Below are positions 9,988 through 17,767 of a stretch of 64,000 nucleotides of DNA, piece by piece. The notes under the pieces are model-generated. The model was not told the origin of the DNA. It saw nothing but the letters and a program-made list of their open reading frames with translations, and searched no databases. Origin of the DNA: Nonomuraea turkmeniaca (GTDB lineage: Bacteria; Actinomycetota; Actinomycetes; Streptosporangiales; Streptosporangiaceae); NCBI RefSeq assembly GCF_005889735.1, contig NZ_VCKY01000020.1, forward strand, positions 1 through 64,000, read 5' to 3'. The translations under genes were made by a program, and so were the position numbers. Positions within the stretch are counted from its first letter, which is position 1. Every line of letters starts with the position of its first letter.

Positions 9988-10925
9988 GCCTTCCAGCAGG
10001 CGACGTGGTGGGCGGGCGCGATCTCGACCGCCGGTGGCTCCTCGGCGCACTCGTCCCCGGCGAGCGGGCAACGATCGCGGAAACGGCAGCCGGCCGGCGG
10101 GTGCAGCAGCGACGGCGGGCTCCCGGCGATGCCCTCCAGCCGCCGCTCGGAGTATCGGACGCCGACCTCCGGCAGGGAGTCCAGGAGCAGCTTCGTGTAC
10201 GGGTGCCGCGGCGCTTTGACGATCACGTGGGCCGGCGCCTTCTCGGCCAGCTTGCCCGCGTACATGACCATGATCGTGTCGGCGATGTGGTGGGTGAGCG
10301 CGAGGTCGTGGGTGACGAAGATCATGCTCTTGACGTAGCCGCTGTCGCGGAAGCCGAGCAGGGCGCGGGCGACGGCCTTCTGGGTGGAGACGTCGAGCGC
10401 GGAGGTCACCTCGTCGGCGATCAGCAGCGACGGGTCGAGCAGCGTGGAGATGACCATCACCATGCGCTGCTTCATGCCGCCCGACAACTCGATCGGGTAG
10501 CGGTCGAGCACCTCGCGGGGCAGCCCGACCTGGTCCATCCGGCGCTCCAGCTCGGCGGCGTCCAGGGCCGCGCCCCGCGACTTGAGCAACTCGCCGACCA
10601 TCTTGCGGATCTTGCGGGTGGGGTTGAGCGCGCTCATGGCGTACTGCGGGATGAGGGAGACCTCCTTGAAGCGGAAGTCGTTCATCCTGCGGTCGTCGGC
10701 GATCGGCAGCTCCTTGCCGTCGAGCTCCACGCTGCCGCCCACGTGGTGCATGCGGCCGTCCATGCGGATGAGGCTCTTGCCCAGCGTGCTCTTGCCGCAG
10801 CCGGACTCGCCGACCAGGCCGATGATCTCGCCGTCGGCCAGGTCGAAGGACATTCCGTCGAGGGCGCGCACCTCCCCCTTCAGCGTCCTGTAGTAGACCC
10901 GCAGCTCGCTGACCCGCAGACTCAT
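9984..10925 (-). CDS. oligopeptide/oligosaccharide ABC transporter ATPase (DppD-like)
   Basis: 313 residues. Walker A GESGCGKSTL, signature LSGGMKQRMVMVIS, Walker B LLIADEVTSALDVS and H-loop FVTHDLALT are in order. The C-terminal part CRFRDRCPLAGDEC is the cysteine-rich oligopeptide-binding-type extension of the DppD family. Like its partner it has lost the Walker B proline (ADEVTS). ATGA overlaps with both neighbours indicate tight co-translation in the order permease, permease, ATPase, ATPase. Confidence 0.9.
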   Translation of the reverse strand: MSLRVSELRVYYRTLKGEVRALDGMSFDLADGEIIGLVGESGCGKSTLGKSLIRMDGRMHHVGGSVELDGKELPIADDRRMNDFRFKEVSLIPQYAMSALNPTRKIRKMVGELLKSRGAALDAAELERRMDQVGLPREVLDRYPIELSGGMKQRMVMVISTLLDPSLLIADEVTSALDVSTQKAVARALLGFRDSGYVKSMIFVTHDLALTHHIADTIMVMYAGKLAEKAPAHVIVKAPRHPYTKLLLDSLPEVGVRYSERRLEGIAGSPPSLLHPPAGCRFRDRCPLAGDECAEEPPAVEIAPAHHVACWKA

Positions 10926-11806
10926 GTCTCCCTCAGTTTCGGGTTGAAGACCTCGTCGAGGCCGACGTTGGCCACGTACAGGGCGCCCACGATGGCCGTG
11001 ATGGCCGCGCCCGGCGGCACGAACCACCACCACATGCCTAACTGGAGCGCGCTCCACTGGGTGGAGTTCTGCAGCATCAAGCCCAGCGAGACGCCCTCGG
11101 TGGGGCCGAGGCCGATGAAGTCCAGCGAGGAGGCGATGAGCACCGAGCCGCCGAACAGCAGGATGAAGGTCATGAACAGGTAGGAGCTCATGTTCGGCGC
11201 GACCTCCCTGGCGATGATCCGCCCGGTGCCCGAGCCGCTCATCCTGGCCAGGTCCACGAACTCCCGTGTACGCAGCGAGAACGTCTGCGCCCTGATCGCC
11301 CGCGCCGCCCACGGCCACTGCGTCAGCCCGATGAACAGGCCCTGCACGGCCACGCTGCGGATGCCCAGGTACGCGTTGATGATCAGCAGCACGGCCAGGG
11401 TCGGGATGACCAGGATGATGTTGGTCAGCATGTTGAGCACCTCGTCGACGATGCCGCCGAGGTAGCCGGCCACGAAGCCGACGACCATGCCGATGACCGC
11501 GGCGATGCCACCGCCGATCACACCGACCGCGAAGGTGCTGCGCAGGCCGTGCACGAACTGGGCGAAGATGTCCTGGCCGAACGTGGTGGTGCCGAGCCAG
11601 TACTCGCCGGAGGGCGGGCTCATGGGCTGGGGGCCGTACTGGTTGGGCGCCGCGTCCACCAGCAGCGGGCCGATCATGCCCAGCAGGAGCAGCGCGAGCA
11701 CGATGCCGAGGCCGGTCATCAGCTTGCCGTTGCGCACCGCGAAGTACAGCGCCTCGCGCCGCACCCCGGCCCGCTCGCGCGGGGCGACTTCCTGGAGCGT
11801 CGTCAT
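10922..11806 (-). CDS. ABC transporter permease (DppC-like)
   Basis: 294-residue inner-membrane permease of the binding-protein-dependent (BPD_transp_1) type with about six membrane helices. A DppC-type N-terminal cytoplasmic region precedes the first helix (LMTGLGIVLALLLLGMIGP). The domain contains SYLFMTFILLFGGSVLIASS and a coupling-helix region around REFVDLARMSGSGTGRIIAR. It pairs with the preceding DppB-like permease; both ends overlap neighbours by ATGA. Substrate specificity lies in the lipoprotein encoded at 12869-14623. Confidence 0.9.
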   Translation of the reverse strand: MTTLQEVAPRERAGVRREALYFAVRNGKLMTGLGIVLALLLLGMIGPLLVDAAPNQYGPQPMSPPSGEYWLGTTTFGQDIFAQFVHGLRSTFAVGVIGGGIAAVIGMVVGFVAGYLGGIVDEVLNMLTNIILVIPTLAVLLIINAYLGIRSVAVQGLFIGLTQWPWAARAIRAQTFSLRTREFVDLARMSGSGTGRIIAREVAPNMSSYLFMTFILLFGGSVLIASSLDFIGLGPTEGVSLGLMLQNSTQWSALQLGMWWWFVPPGAAITAIVGALYVANVGLDEVFNPKLRET

Positions 11807-12798
11807 GCCTGCGCACCCGCCATTCCCGCCCTGGTCCGCGGATCGACCACGACGTAGACGATGTCGATGATGAAGTTGGCGATCAGCACGCCGAGCACGA
11901 TGAACAGGAACGAGCCCTGGAGGAGGAAGAAGTCCTTGTTCTTGATGGCGTTGAGAATCAGGCTGCCCAGCCCCGGATAGGCGAAGACGATCTCGGTGAC
12001 CAGGGCCCCGGCCACCAGCACGCCCAGTTGCAGGGCCAGGCCGGTGATCTGCGGCAGGACGGCGTTGCGGAAGGCGTACCTGCGGATGAGCCTGGAGGGG
12101 GCGCCGAGCGCCGAGAGGTAGTTGGAGTAGTCGGACTCCAGCTCATAGATGATCATGTTGCGCATGCCGATGGCCCAGCCGCCCAGCGCCACCAGGAACA
12201 ACGACAGGAACGGCAGCGTCCAGTGGTGCAACAGGTCGAGCACGAACGTCCACGACCAGTGGGGGCGCATCGAGAAGCTGTAACCGCCGGCAACAGGGAA
12301 GACGCCGCCGATCACGCCGAGCGACCACGCCAGGAGCAGCGCCAGCCACATGTACGGCATGGCCGTGAGCACGTAGCCGACCGGGAGCACCGTGTTGTCG
12401 AGGAGCTTGCGGCGGGCGGCGTACGCGCCGAACTGGTTGCCCACCACCCAGCTGAGCAGGACCGACGGGATGATCAGCGCCAGCGTGTACGGCACCGCGC
12501 CGAGGATCACGTCGCTGACCGGGGTCGGGAACAACCAGATGCTCAGCCCGAAGTCGCCCTGGAAGAGGGCGCCCCAGAAGTTCACGTACTGCTGCCACAG
12601 CGACTGGTCGAAGCCGAAGAGGTTGTTGTAGTAGGCCCGCATCGCCTCCACGGCCTCCGGCCTGGCGACGTTGGCCCTGGCCACCATGCTGGCGACCGGG
12701 TCACCCGGCATGAAGCGCGGGATCATCCAGTTGACCGTGACCGCGACGAAGAAGGTCAATCCGTAGATGAGGAGTTTCCTGCCGAAATAACGACGCAC
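11803..12798 (-). CDS. ABC transporter permease (DppB-like)
   Basis: 331 residues with six predicted membrane helices. The DppB start is clear: an N-terminal helix (LLIYGLTFFVAVTVNWMIPR) then FMPGDPVASMVARA, a large periplasmic loop, and the EAA-type region with YAFRNAVLPQITGLALQLG. The start is GTG at 12798. A 70-base gap separates it from the solute-binding gene and contains a GC-rich hairpin (12818-12840), the only intergenic gap of this size in the operon. That arrangement usually lowers expression of the membrane genes relative to the binding protein. Confidence 0.9.
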   Translation of the reverse strand: MRRYFGRKLLIYGLTFFVAVTVNWMIPRFMPGDPVASMVARANVARPEAVEAMRAYYNNLFGFDQSLWQQYVNFWGALFQGDFGLSIWLFPTPVSDVILGAVPYTLALIIPSVLLSWVVGNQFGAYAARRKLLDNTVLPVGYVLTAMPYMWLALLLAWSLGVIGGVFPVAGGYSFSMRPHWSWTFVLDLLHHWTLPFLSLFLVALGGWAIGMRNMIIYELESDYSNYLSALGAPSRLIRRYAFRNAVLPQITGLALQLGVLVAGALVTEIVFAYPGLGSLILNAIKNKDFFLLQGSFLFIVLGVLIANFIIDIVYVVVDPRTRAGMAGAQA

Positions 12799-12817
12799 GT
12801 GCGGCTCTCCGGGAAGG

Positions 12818-12840
12818 CCCCCCGCTCGGCGAGCGGGGGG
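12818..12840 (-). terminator. intra-operon hairpin / attenuator
   Basis: CCCCCCGCTC (12818-12827) pairs with GAGCGGGGGG (12831-12840) around a 3-base loop, between the solute-binding-protein gene and the first permease gene. It probably acts as a partial terminator or 3'-end stabiliser, giving excess binding protein. Confidence 0.6.
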
Positions 12841-12868
12841 CTAGGGGGTGGCGGGATAGAGGAGTGGA

Positions 12869-14623
12869 TCAGGAGCCGGAGGGCTGCAGCTGAGTGAGGC
12901 TCTCGAAACCGCCAAGTTCGAACCAGTTGCGCCACATGACCGCGCCGGTCTTGGGAGCCGCGCCCGCACCGGCCGGCCAGTTCTTCCACACGGACGTGCT
13001 GGACTGCGCCCACAGGCCGTTGTACCAGAGCGGGATGATCGGCATGTCGTCCAGGTGGATCTGCTGCAGCTGGGAGGTGATCTTCTTCATGCCCTCGATG
13101 TCGTCGGTCTTGACCTGGTCGAGCTGCTGCACCAGGTCCCAGGCCTTCTTGTTGTCGTAGCGGGCGAAGTTGACCGTGTTCTGCTGCTTCTGGATCGGCA
13201 GCTGGAACATGTACTCGTAGTAGGTGTACGGCGAGTTCGACAGCTGCCGCTCGTTGTTGATGAGCATGTCGAAGTCGCCCCTGGAGCGCTTCTCGACCAG
13301 TGCGTTGAAGTCGGGGAAGTCCGGCGTGATCTGGATGCCGGCGCCCTTGGCGCTGGTCGCGATGGACCGGGCCGACTCCATCCAGTCGGTCCAGCCGGAC
13401 GGCACGATGAGCGTCAGGTTCATCTTGGAGCCGTCCTTGTTCTCCACGAACCCGTCGCCGTCGGTGTCCTTGTACCCGGCGTCCGACAACATCTTCTTGG
13501 CCTTGGCGGCGTCGAACGCGAACCCGGACGAGGAGACCACGTTCTGGTCCACGAACTGCTCCCACTGCGGCAGCAGGCCGGTCGGGCTGGCGGCCTTGAC
13601 CAGGTTGCCGTAGACGCCCTCGACGATCTGCTTGACGTCGATGGAGTTGGCCAGCGCCTTGCGGAAGGCCGGGTCGTTCATGGGCTTCTTGGTGTTGTTG
13701 GGCACCAGCCAGGCCGTGTTGGCCGACAGGTGGTAGGGCGGCTCGGCGTAGTAGGTCGTCAGGCCGAAGTTGCCCTTGACCAGGTTCGCCACGCCGGGCA
13801 GGAAGTTGTTGGACAGGTCCAGGCCCTTCTGCATCAGCATGCCCAGCGCGACCTCGTTGCTGGGGGTGGCGATGTCGACGATGTAGCGGGGCTTGGGCTC
13901 CATGTTCAGCGCCGTCTTGCCCCACCAGTCGTCGCGGCGCTGCAGCACCACGCGGTCCTGGTCCTTGCTCATGAACTTGTACGCGCCGGTGCCGACCGGG
14001 TTCTCGTTGACGCCGTCCAGGACCTCCTTCTCCGAGCGGCCCTTCCAGATGTGCTCGGGCAGGATCGAGCGGGAGTAGACGTTGAAGTCCCACTGCTGGT
14101 AGTTGGCCTTGGAGAAGGTGAACTTCACCGTCTGGTCGTCAACGGCCTCGACGCTCTTCAGCCAGGCCCACAGGTTGTGGTACGGGACCGTCTCCATCTT
14201 GCCGAGCTCGAAGGAGAACACCACGTCCTTGGCGGTCAGCGGCTGCCCGTCGGACCACTTGATCCCCTGGCGCAGCTTGACCTGGTAGGTGGAGTCGTCG
14301 GTCCAGGAGCCACTCTCCGCCAGCCATGGCGTGAGCTTGGACGCGGTGGTGTCGTAGTGGAACAACGTCTCGTACACCAGGCCCTTGGTGCCCACGGCCG
14401 AGTCCCATTCCCTGATCGGGTTGAAGTTGGCCGGTGGTCCCCATTGTGTGCCCGTCGTGTAGAGGGTCTCGCTGCGCGGCAGCTGATCGGGATTGGCGGT
14501 CGCCGCGCCCTGGCCCTGTGTCTGGTTGGCCGGCGGGGTCGGCGTGGATCCGCCGCCGGTGCAGGCCGTGGCGAGCAGGCCCGCCGCCACGATCGGAATC
14601 ATGATCCGAGCCCGGTTACGCAT
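12869..14623 (-). CDS. family 5 solute-binding lipoprotein of the oligosaccharide ABC importer
   Basis: 584 residues. A lipobox, LLATACTGG, follows a short signal peptide (MRNRARIMIPIVAAGLLATAC), so the protein is lipid-anchored outside the membrane. The rest is a family 5 (peptide/nickel/oligosaccharide) binding protein: LTPWLAESGSW, then VKLRQGIKWSDGQPLTAKDV, then FRKALANSIDV. Family 5 proteins bind peptides, but several bind cello- or manno-oligosaccharides; the linked GH2 beta-mannosidase and the LacI/CebR-type operators upstream favour sugar here. ATG 14623 is chosen because AGGGAGGAGAGAAGCG precedes it and the signal peptide begins there. First gene of the operon. Confidence 0.9.
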   Translation of the reverse strand: MRNRARIMIPIVAAGLLATACTGGGSTPTPPANQTQGQGAATANPDQLPRSETLYTTGTQWGPPANFNPIREWDSAVGTKGLVYETLFHYDTTASKLTPWLAESGSWTDDSTYQVKLRQGIKWSDGQPLTAKDVVFSFELGKMETVPYHNLWAWLKSVEAVDDQTVKFTFSKANYQQWDFNVYSRSILPEHIWKGRSEKEVLDGVNENPVGTGAYKFMSKDQDRVVLQRRDDWWGKTALNMEPKPRYIVDIATPSNEVALGMLMQKGLDLSNNFLPGVANLVKGNFGLTTYYAEPPYHLSANTAWLVPNNTKKPMNDPAFRKALANSIDVKQIVEGVYGNLVKAASPTGLLPQWEQFVDQNVVSSSGFAFDAAKAKKMLSDAGYKDTDGDGFVENKDGSKMNLTLIVPSGWTDWMESARSIATSAKGAGIQITPDFPDFNALVEKRSRGDFDMLINNERQLSNSPYTYYEYMFQLPIQKQQNTVNFARYDNKKAWDLVQQLDQVKTDDIEGMKKITSQLQQIHLDDMPIIPLWYNGLWAQSSTSVWKNWPAGAGAAPKTGAVMWRNWFELGGFESLTQLQPSGS

Positions 14624-14730
14624 CGCTTCTCTCCTTCCCTCCGCGCCATCGGCGCGAAGGTTCGCACGTGTGCTTAGACACCCCCGATGGGCCGGGCTCG
14701 GACGGGGCCCCACGCCTGCTGGTTCTGGTC

Positions 14731-14744
14731 TGGGAGCGCTCCCA
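14731..14744. promoter_or_regulatory. perfect LacI/CebR-type operator
   Basis: TGGGAGCGCTCCCA is a perfect 14-bp palindrome identical to the published CebR operator that controls cello-oligosaccharide uptake in Streptomyces. It lies 108 bases upstream of the lipoprotein start. The identity is seen directly; which LacI-family repressor binds it is unknown, and no LacI gene is adjacent. Confidence 0.85.
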
Positions 14745-14902
14745 CACGTGACGCAAGCACGTTCCCGCCGATATGAGACCGGTGAGCGATCACTTTTCAG
14801 TAGTCACAGGTCGCGCGGACCTGCTGAACCGGATAAGTACCGCGAACGTAAATTCCGCATGTCCTGCAGTCAAGAGCCGTGACGCTTTCGAGACGTGGGT
14901 GT

Positions 14903-14916
14903 TGGAAACGCTCCCA
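14903..14916. promoter_or_regulatory. second LacI-type operator, two mismatches
   Basis: TGGAAACGCTCCCA matches the perfect site at 14731 in 12 of 14 positions. Two sites 172 bp apart upstream of the same operon would allow cooperative binding or looping. Confidence 0.6.
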
Positions 14917-15046
14917 TGGCGGCGGCGCGGTCCTGCCCAGCACGAACACCCGCCTCAAGGGGCGGCGACTAACCGGTTCAACGACGGCGCCGAACGGCGT
15001 GGGGGCCCGCACGTCACGCGCGGTGACCACGCCGCGGCATCGCGGG

Positions 15047-15814
15047 TCAGGAGACCTTCGCGGCAGGCGCCGACCAGGTGTCGCAGGCGGCGGGGGAGAG
15101 GGCCCGATACCCGCGCTTGAGCCAGTAGACCCGGGTGGCGCCCTTCCCGTGACTGCGGTACTCGTCGCCGTCGTCCCCGCTGCCCTGGGTGGCGTCCACC
15201 AGCGTCTCCCAGTCGCGCGCCGTGCGGTCCAGCGACCCCCACACGCTGCCGAGGAAAACGCCGGCCAGGCAGTCGGCCTGCAGCTCGTACCGCCGCTTCA
15301 ACTCGTCCTGCCGCTCCCGCTCACTCCGCACCCGCGCTTCGTACGCCCGCCGCACCCCGGCAAGGCTCTGCAGATGATGCCCGTATTCATGAGCCACCAC
15401 CTTGAACGGGTAGAGATCGGTCCGGTCCTCGATCCAACGGCCGGTGAGCGGGAACACCATCGTGCGCCGCTCGGTGCAGTAGAAGGCCGCCGCATGCTCA
15501 GGCCAGGGCACCCCGCACACGCTGCTCCGCGGTTCCTCGAAGTAGAGCACCACCGGTTTGCGGAACGTCCACCGCGTCCGCTTGACGTACGTCCCCCACG
15601 ACTTATCCAGACATTTCACGACAGCTTGGAGATACTCCCGGGTCCGCGGAATCCCTCCCGAACTGATCGCCGTCTCCGGACACGACGCGATCGCCAGCTT
15701 GCCGGCCTTCTTGGGGAAAGCGGCCGGAGCCGCCTGGGCGCTCTGGGCAGGAACGCAGGCGGTCGCCAGGATCACGCCAAGGGCCAGGGCACGCGTGAGC
15801 GGGAGGGATTGCAC
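15047..15814 (-). CDS. secreted neutral zinc metallopeptidase
   Basis: 255 residues from a GTG at 15814 that opens directly into a signal peptide (VQSLPLTRALALGVILATAC...AQAA). The zinc-binding HEYGHH motif is followed about 50 residues later by RYELQADCLAG, giving the third ligand (glutamate), as in putative neutral zinc metallopeptidases (YpfJ-like, Zn_peptidase). The C-terminus has the SHGKG...WLKRGYRALSPAACDTW block also found in three relatives at 24.4-26.9 kb. Cysteines near both ends may form a disulfide. Substrate unknown. A longer upstream open frame is rejected because it covers the toxin gene region and lacks a signal peptide. Confidence 0.85.
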   Translation of the reverse strand: MQSLPLTRALALGVILATACVPAQSAQAAPAAFPKKAGKLAIASCPETAISSGGIPRTREYLQAVVKCLDKSWGTYVKRTRWTFRKPVVLYFEEPRSSVCGVPWPEHAAAFYCTERRTMVFPLTGRWIEDRTDLYPFKVVAHEYGHHLQSLAGVRRAYEARVRSERERQDELKRRYELQADCLAGVFLGSVWGSLDRTARDWETLVDATQGSGDDGDEYRSHGKGATRVYWLKRGYRALSPAACDTWSAPAAKVS

Positions 15815-15897
15815 GGTGGGCAGCTTAACGAGCGACGGGATGTGGCACGATGAACGTGCCACCCGGCGAACCTGTTTTTCGTCGGGCGGCAATATTC

Positions 15898-16227
15898 CTA
15901 CATCGTGTCCGTGATCCAGTCGGTGATCTCGCGGACCACCTCGTCGGGAGCGATTCCGATCCTCTTCATGAATCGCTGAGGCGACACGCTGCGCACGTGC
16001 TCCACCATGGCCCAGCTGGGCTTCTGTAGGCCGGTGCCCTCGCAGCCGATGGGGATGTGGTTGTCCCATCCCCTTTCGGTCGTGGTCAGCGGGACGATGA
16101 TCTTGACGGGCGTGGCGGTGTTGAATCCGTCGTTGCTGACGACCAGCACGGGGCGGCGGAAGCCTTGCTCGCGACCGACTGGATCGCCCAGCTCAGCGAG
16201 CCAGATTTCGCCCTGAATCACCCTCAT
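15898..16227 (-). CDS. mazF: MazF/PemK-type toxin
   Basis: 109 residues. The fold signature is clear: MRVIQGEIWLAELGDPVGREQ, then FRRPVLVVSNDGFNTATPV, then KIIVPLTTTERGW, and SWAMVEHVRSVSPQRF. Members of the family are sequence-specific ribonucleases that arrest growth when freed from their antitoxin. The basic Arg and the Thr/Ser of the catalytic pocket (VPLTT) are in place, so the toxin appears intact. ATG 16227 is used because GAGGAGAGAG lies just before it; the gene starts 35 bases inside the upstream antitoxin gene, coupling their translation. Confidence 0.85.
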   Translation of the reverse strand: MRVIQGEIWLAELGDPVGREQGFRRPVLVVSNDGFNTATPVKIIVPLTTTERGWDNHIPIGCEGTGLQKPSWAMVEHVRSVSPQRFMKRIGIAPDEVVREITDWITDTM

Positions 16228-16528
16228 CTCTCTCCTCGGGGAACGTGATGAGCCCTTCCCATTCGGGTGCGATGCGGGAAGAGCGTGGCGGCGGACCGTG
16301 GACCAACTCGCTTTCTGCGAGGTATTCCGCCCAGGCTTGCGGATCCTCTTGTCGTGTCTCCTCCATCTGCTCCGCGACCCGCTGCCAGCGGTGCTTCTTC
16401 TCCATCTCCCTGATGGCCTGGTCAATGATCGCGGTCATGGGCTCCCCTGCTTTCTTCGCCAGTGCTGCGATCCTGTCTCTGGTCTTGACGCTGACGCGTA
16501 TGGTCGTGGCTTTCGGCTTCGTCGCCAT
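16193..16528 (-). CDS. ribbon-helix-helix antitoxin of the mazF-like module
   Basis: 111 residues. Residues 8-45 (TIRVSVKTRDRIAALAKKAG, then TAIIDQAIREMEK) form a ribbon-helix-helix DNA-binding domain; the acidic C-terminal half (about residues 50-111) should wrap the toxin. It is the first gene of the two-gene unit and overlaps the toxin by 35 bases, the usual antitoxin-first layout. TGTAG(6)CTACA at 16552-16567, 24 bases before the start, is a suitable autoregulatory operator. The start is ATG at 16528. Confidence 0.85.
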   Translation of the reverse strand: MATKPKATTIRVSVKTRDRIAALAKKAGEPMTAIIDQAIREMEKKHRWQRVAEQMEETRQEDPQAWAEYLAESELVHGPPPRSSRIAPEWEGLITFPEERDEGDSGRNLAR

Positions 16529-16551
16529 ACATCACAGGCTACGTCGGCATC

Positions 16552-16567
16552 TGTAGCTGACACTACA
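16552..16567. promoter_or_regulatory. candidate operator of the toxin-antitoxin pair
   Basis: TGTAG (16552-16556) and CTACA (16563-16567) form a dyad with a 6-base spacer directly upstream of the antitoxin start, in the position where the antitoxin of such modules normally represses. Confidence 0.45.
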
Positions 16568-16629
16568 CACCTACGGTCACGTTCGAAGTATGAAGGGCAA
16601 CAGAGAGTAAAGATGATTGACTCTCGTTC

Positions 16630-17370
16630 ATGACTAATGCGGTATTGGTGCTGATCCTCGCCGGTCTGGCGGTCTTTGTTGGCGCGATCGTCCAGGGTGC
16701 CGTCGGGTTCGGCCTGGGTCTGGTCGGAGCACCCGTGCTCACCCTGCTCAACCCTGAGCTGATGCCGGGCGCCATCCAGGTCGTCAACCTGACGTTGCCG
16801 CTGTTCACGCTGGCCGCCGAATGGCGCAGGGTGGACTGGCGCGGACTGGGCTTCGCGGTGCTCGGCAGGGTCCCCGGGAGCGTCCTCGGCGCCCTGGTTG
16901 TTGTCTACGTTTCTGTCTACACGAGAGGCATCTTCGTGGCGGTCATGGTGCTCGTCGCGGTGGCGTTGACGGCGCGGGCGCTGAGCGTGCCGCGCAACGG
17001 GGTGACGATCACTTCGGCGGGGTTCGTGTCGGGGATCACGGGCACCGCCACGGGCATCGGCGGGCCGCCTCTCGCGCTCGTCTACCAGAGCGCCAAGGGC
17101 CCGCAGATCCGCGCGACGCTGGCGATGTTCTTCTTCCTGAGCGCCGCCCAGTCACTGGGCATCCTGGCCCTCGTGGACGAGCTGCCGTCCCGGGCCCTGA
17201 CGACGGGGGCGATCCTGATCGTGCCGATGGTGCTGGGGTTCCTGGTGTCGGGGCCGTTGCGGCGCTACCTCGACGGCGGCAAGGTACGCGCGGCCGTCCT
17301 GGTCGTGGCCGCGGCCTCGGCGGTGGCGCTGATCGTGCAGAACGTGGTCTCCCAGGTCGTGTCGGCCTGA
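16630..17370 (+). CDS. TauE/SafE-family membrane exporter
   Basis: 246 residues, about eight hydrophobic segments. The N-terminal repeat motif FVGAIVQGAVGFGLGLVGAP and the mid-protein GITGTATGIGGPPLALVYQ are the duplicated signature of the TauE/SafE (sulfite exporter) family. Family members move sulfur compounds or organic anions across the membrane; the substrate here is not indicated by neighbours. It is divergent from the toxin-antitoxin pair and its 3' end runs into the remains of a GrpB gene. Confidence 0.85.
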   Translation: MTNAVLVLILAGLAVFVGAIVQGAVGFGLGLVGAPVLTLLNPELMPGAIQVVNLTLPLFTLAAEWRRVDWRGLGFAVLGRVPGSVLGALVVVYVSVYTRGIFVAVMVLVAVALTARALSVPRNGVTITSAGFVSGITGTATGIGGPPLALVYQSAKGPQIRATLAMFFFLSAAQSLGILALVDELPSRALTTGAILIVPMVLGFLVSGPLRRYLDGGKVRAAVLVVAAASAVALIVQNVVSQVVSA

Positions 17371-17377
17371 GGATGTC

Positions 17378-17740
17378 TCACGCGTCGCTCGGACCGGGTC
17401 TCCCAGCCGATGCCCTGGGCCCACGTGTCGGCCCGCCACACGATGTCCCAGACGAACGGCTCCTTGGCCGCGACGTACTTCTCCCGCTCGTCGCGGAACC
17501 GCTCCGCGCACCGCCGCTTGGCTGCCCGCCCGATGCACCAGGCCAAGGCGTTCCAGCGGAGCCCGGAACAACTCCAGCGGCTCGAACGAGCGTACCGAGA
17601 TCTGGACGTCGATCACCGGCTTGGCGGCCAGGCCGGGCACCGACGTGGACCCGATGTGATCGATGCGCACCGCGCCGTCGCCGGTGGGGCCACCGCAGCG
17701 CCAGGTCACAGGCCAGAAGGGGCGAGTCCGGCTCAGTCTG
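17378..17740 (-). pseudogene. decayed GrpB (UPF0157) gene
   Basis: Pieces of a GrpB nucleotidyltransferase-like protein occur in different minus-strand frames. VRIDHIGSTSVPGLAAKPV and IDVQISVRSFEPLEL lie in one frame. DEREKYVAAKEPFVWDIVWR and ADTWAQGIGWE lie in a second, and the terminal PGPSDA-stop (17378) in a third. The first ~25 residues and the central ~50 residues expected of a GrpB protein are missing. At least three frameshifts plus an internal deletion are needed to explain it, so the gene is dead. It sits between the TauE exporter and a MarR regulator. Confidence 0.75.
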
Positions 17741-17767
17741 AGGGCGCGGGAACACGGGTGGCGGCTC

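Larger units (their letters stand above)
14624..15046. other. promoter region of the oligosaccharide importer operon
   Basis: 423 bases without a gene. It holds two LacI-type operators (14731-14744 and 14903-14916) upstream of the importer operon and an AT-richer patch at about 14780-14880 where the promoter probably lies. Short frames here have no recognisable product. Confidence 0.6.

Noticed and set aside
12910-12930. tRNA-like TTCGAACC stretch
   Set aside because: Lies inside the solute-binding-protein gene and no acceptor or anticodon stem can be drawn around it. No tRNA was found elsewhere in the window.
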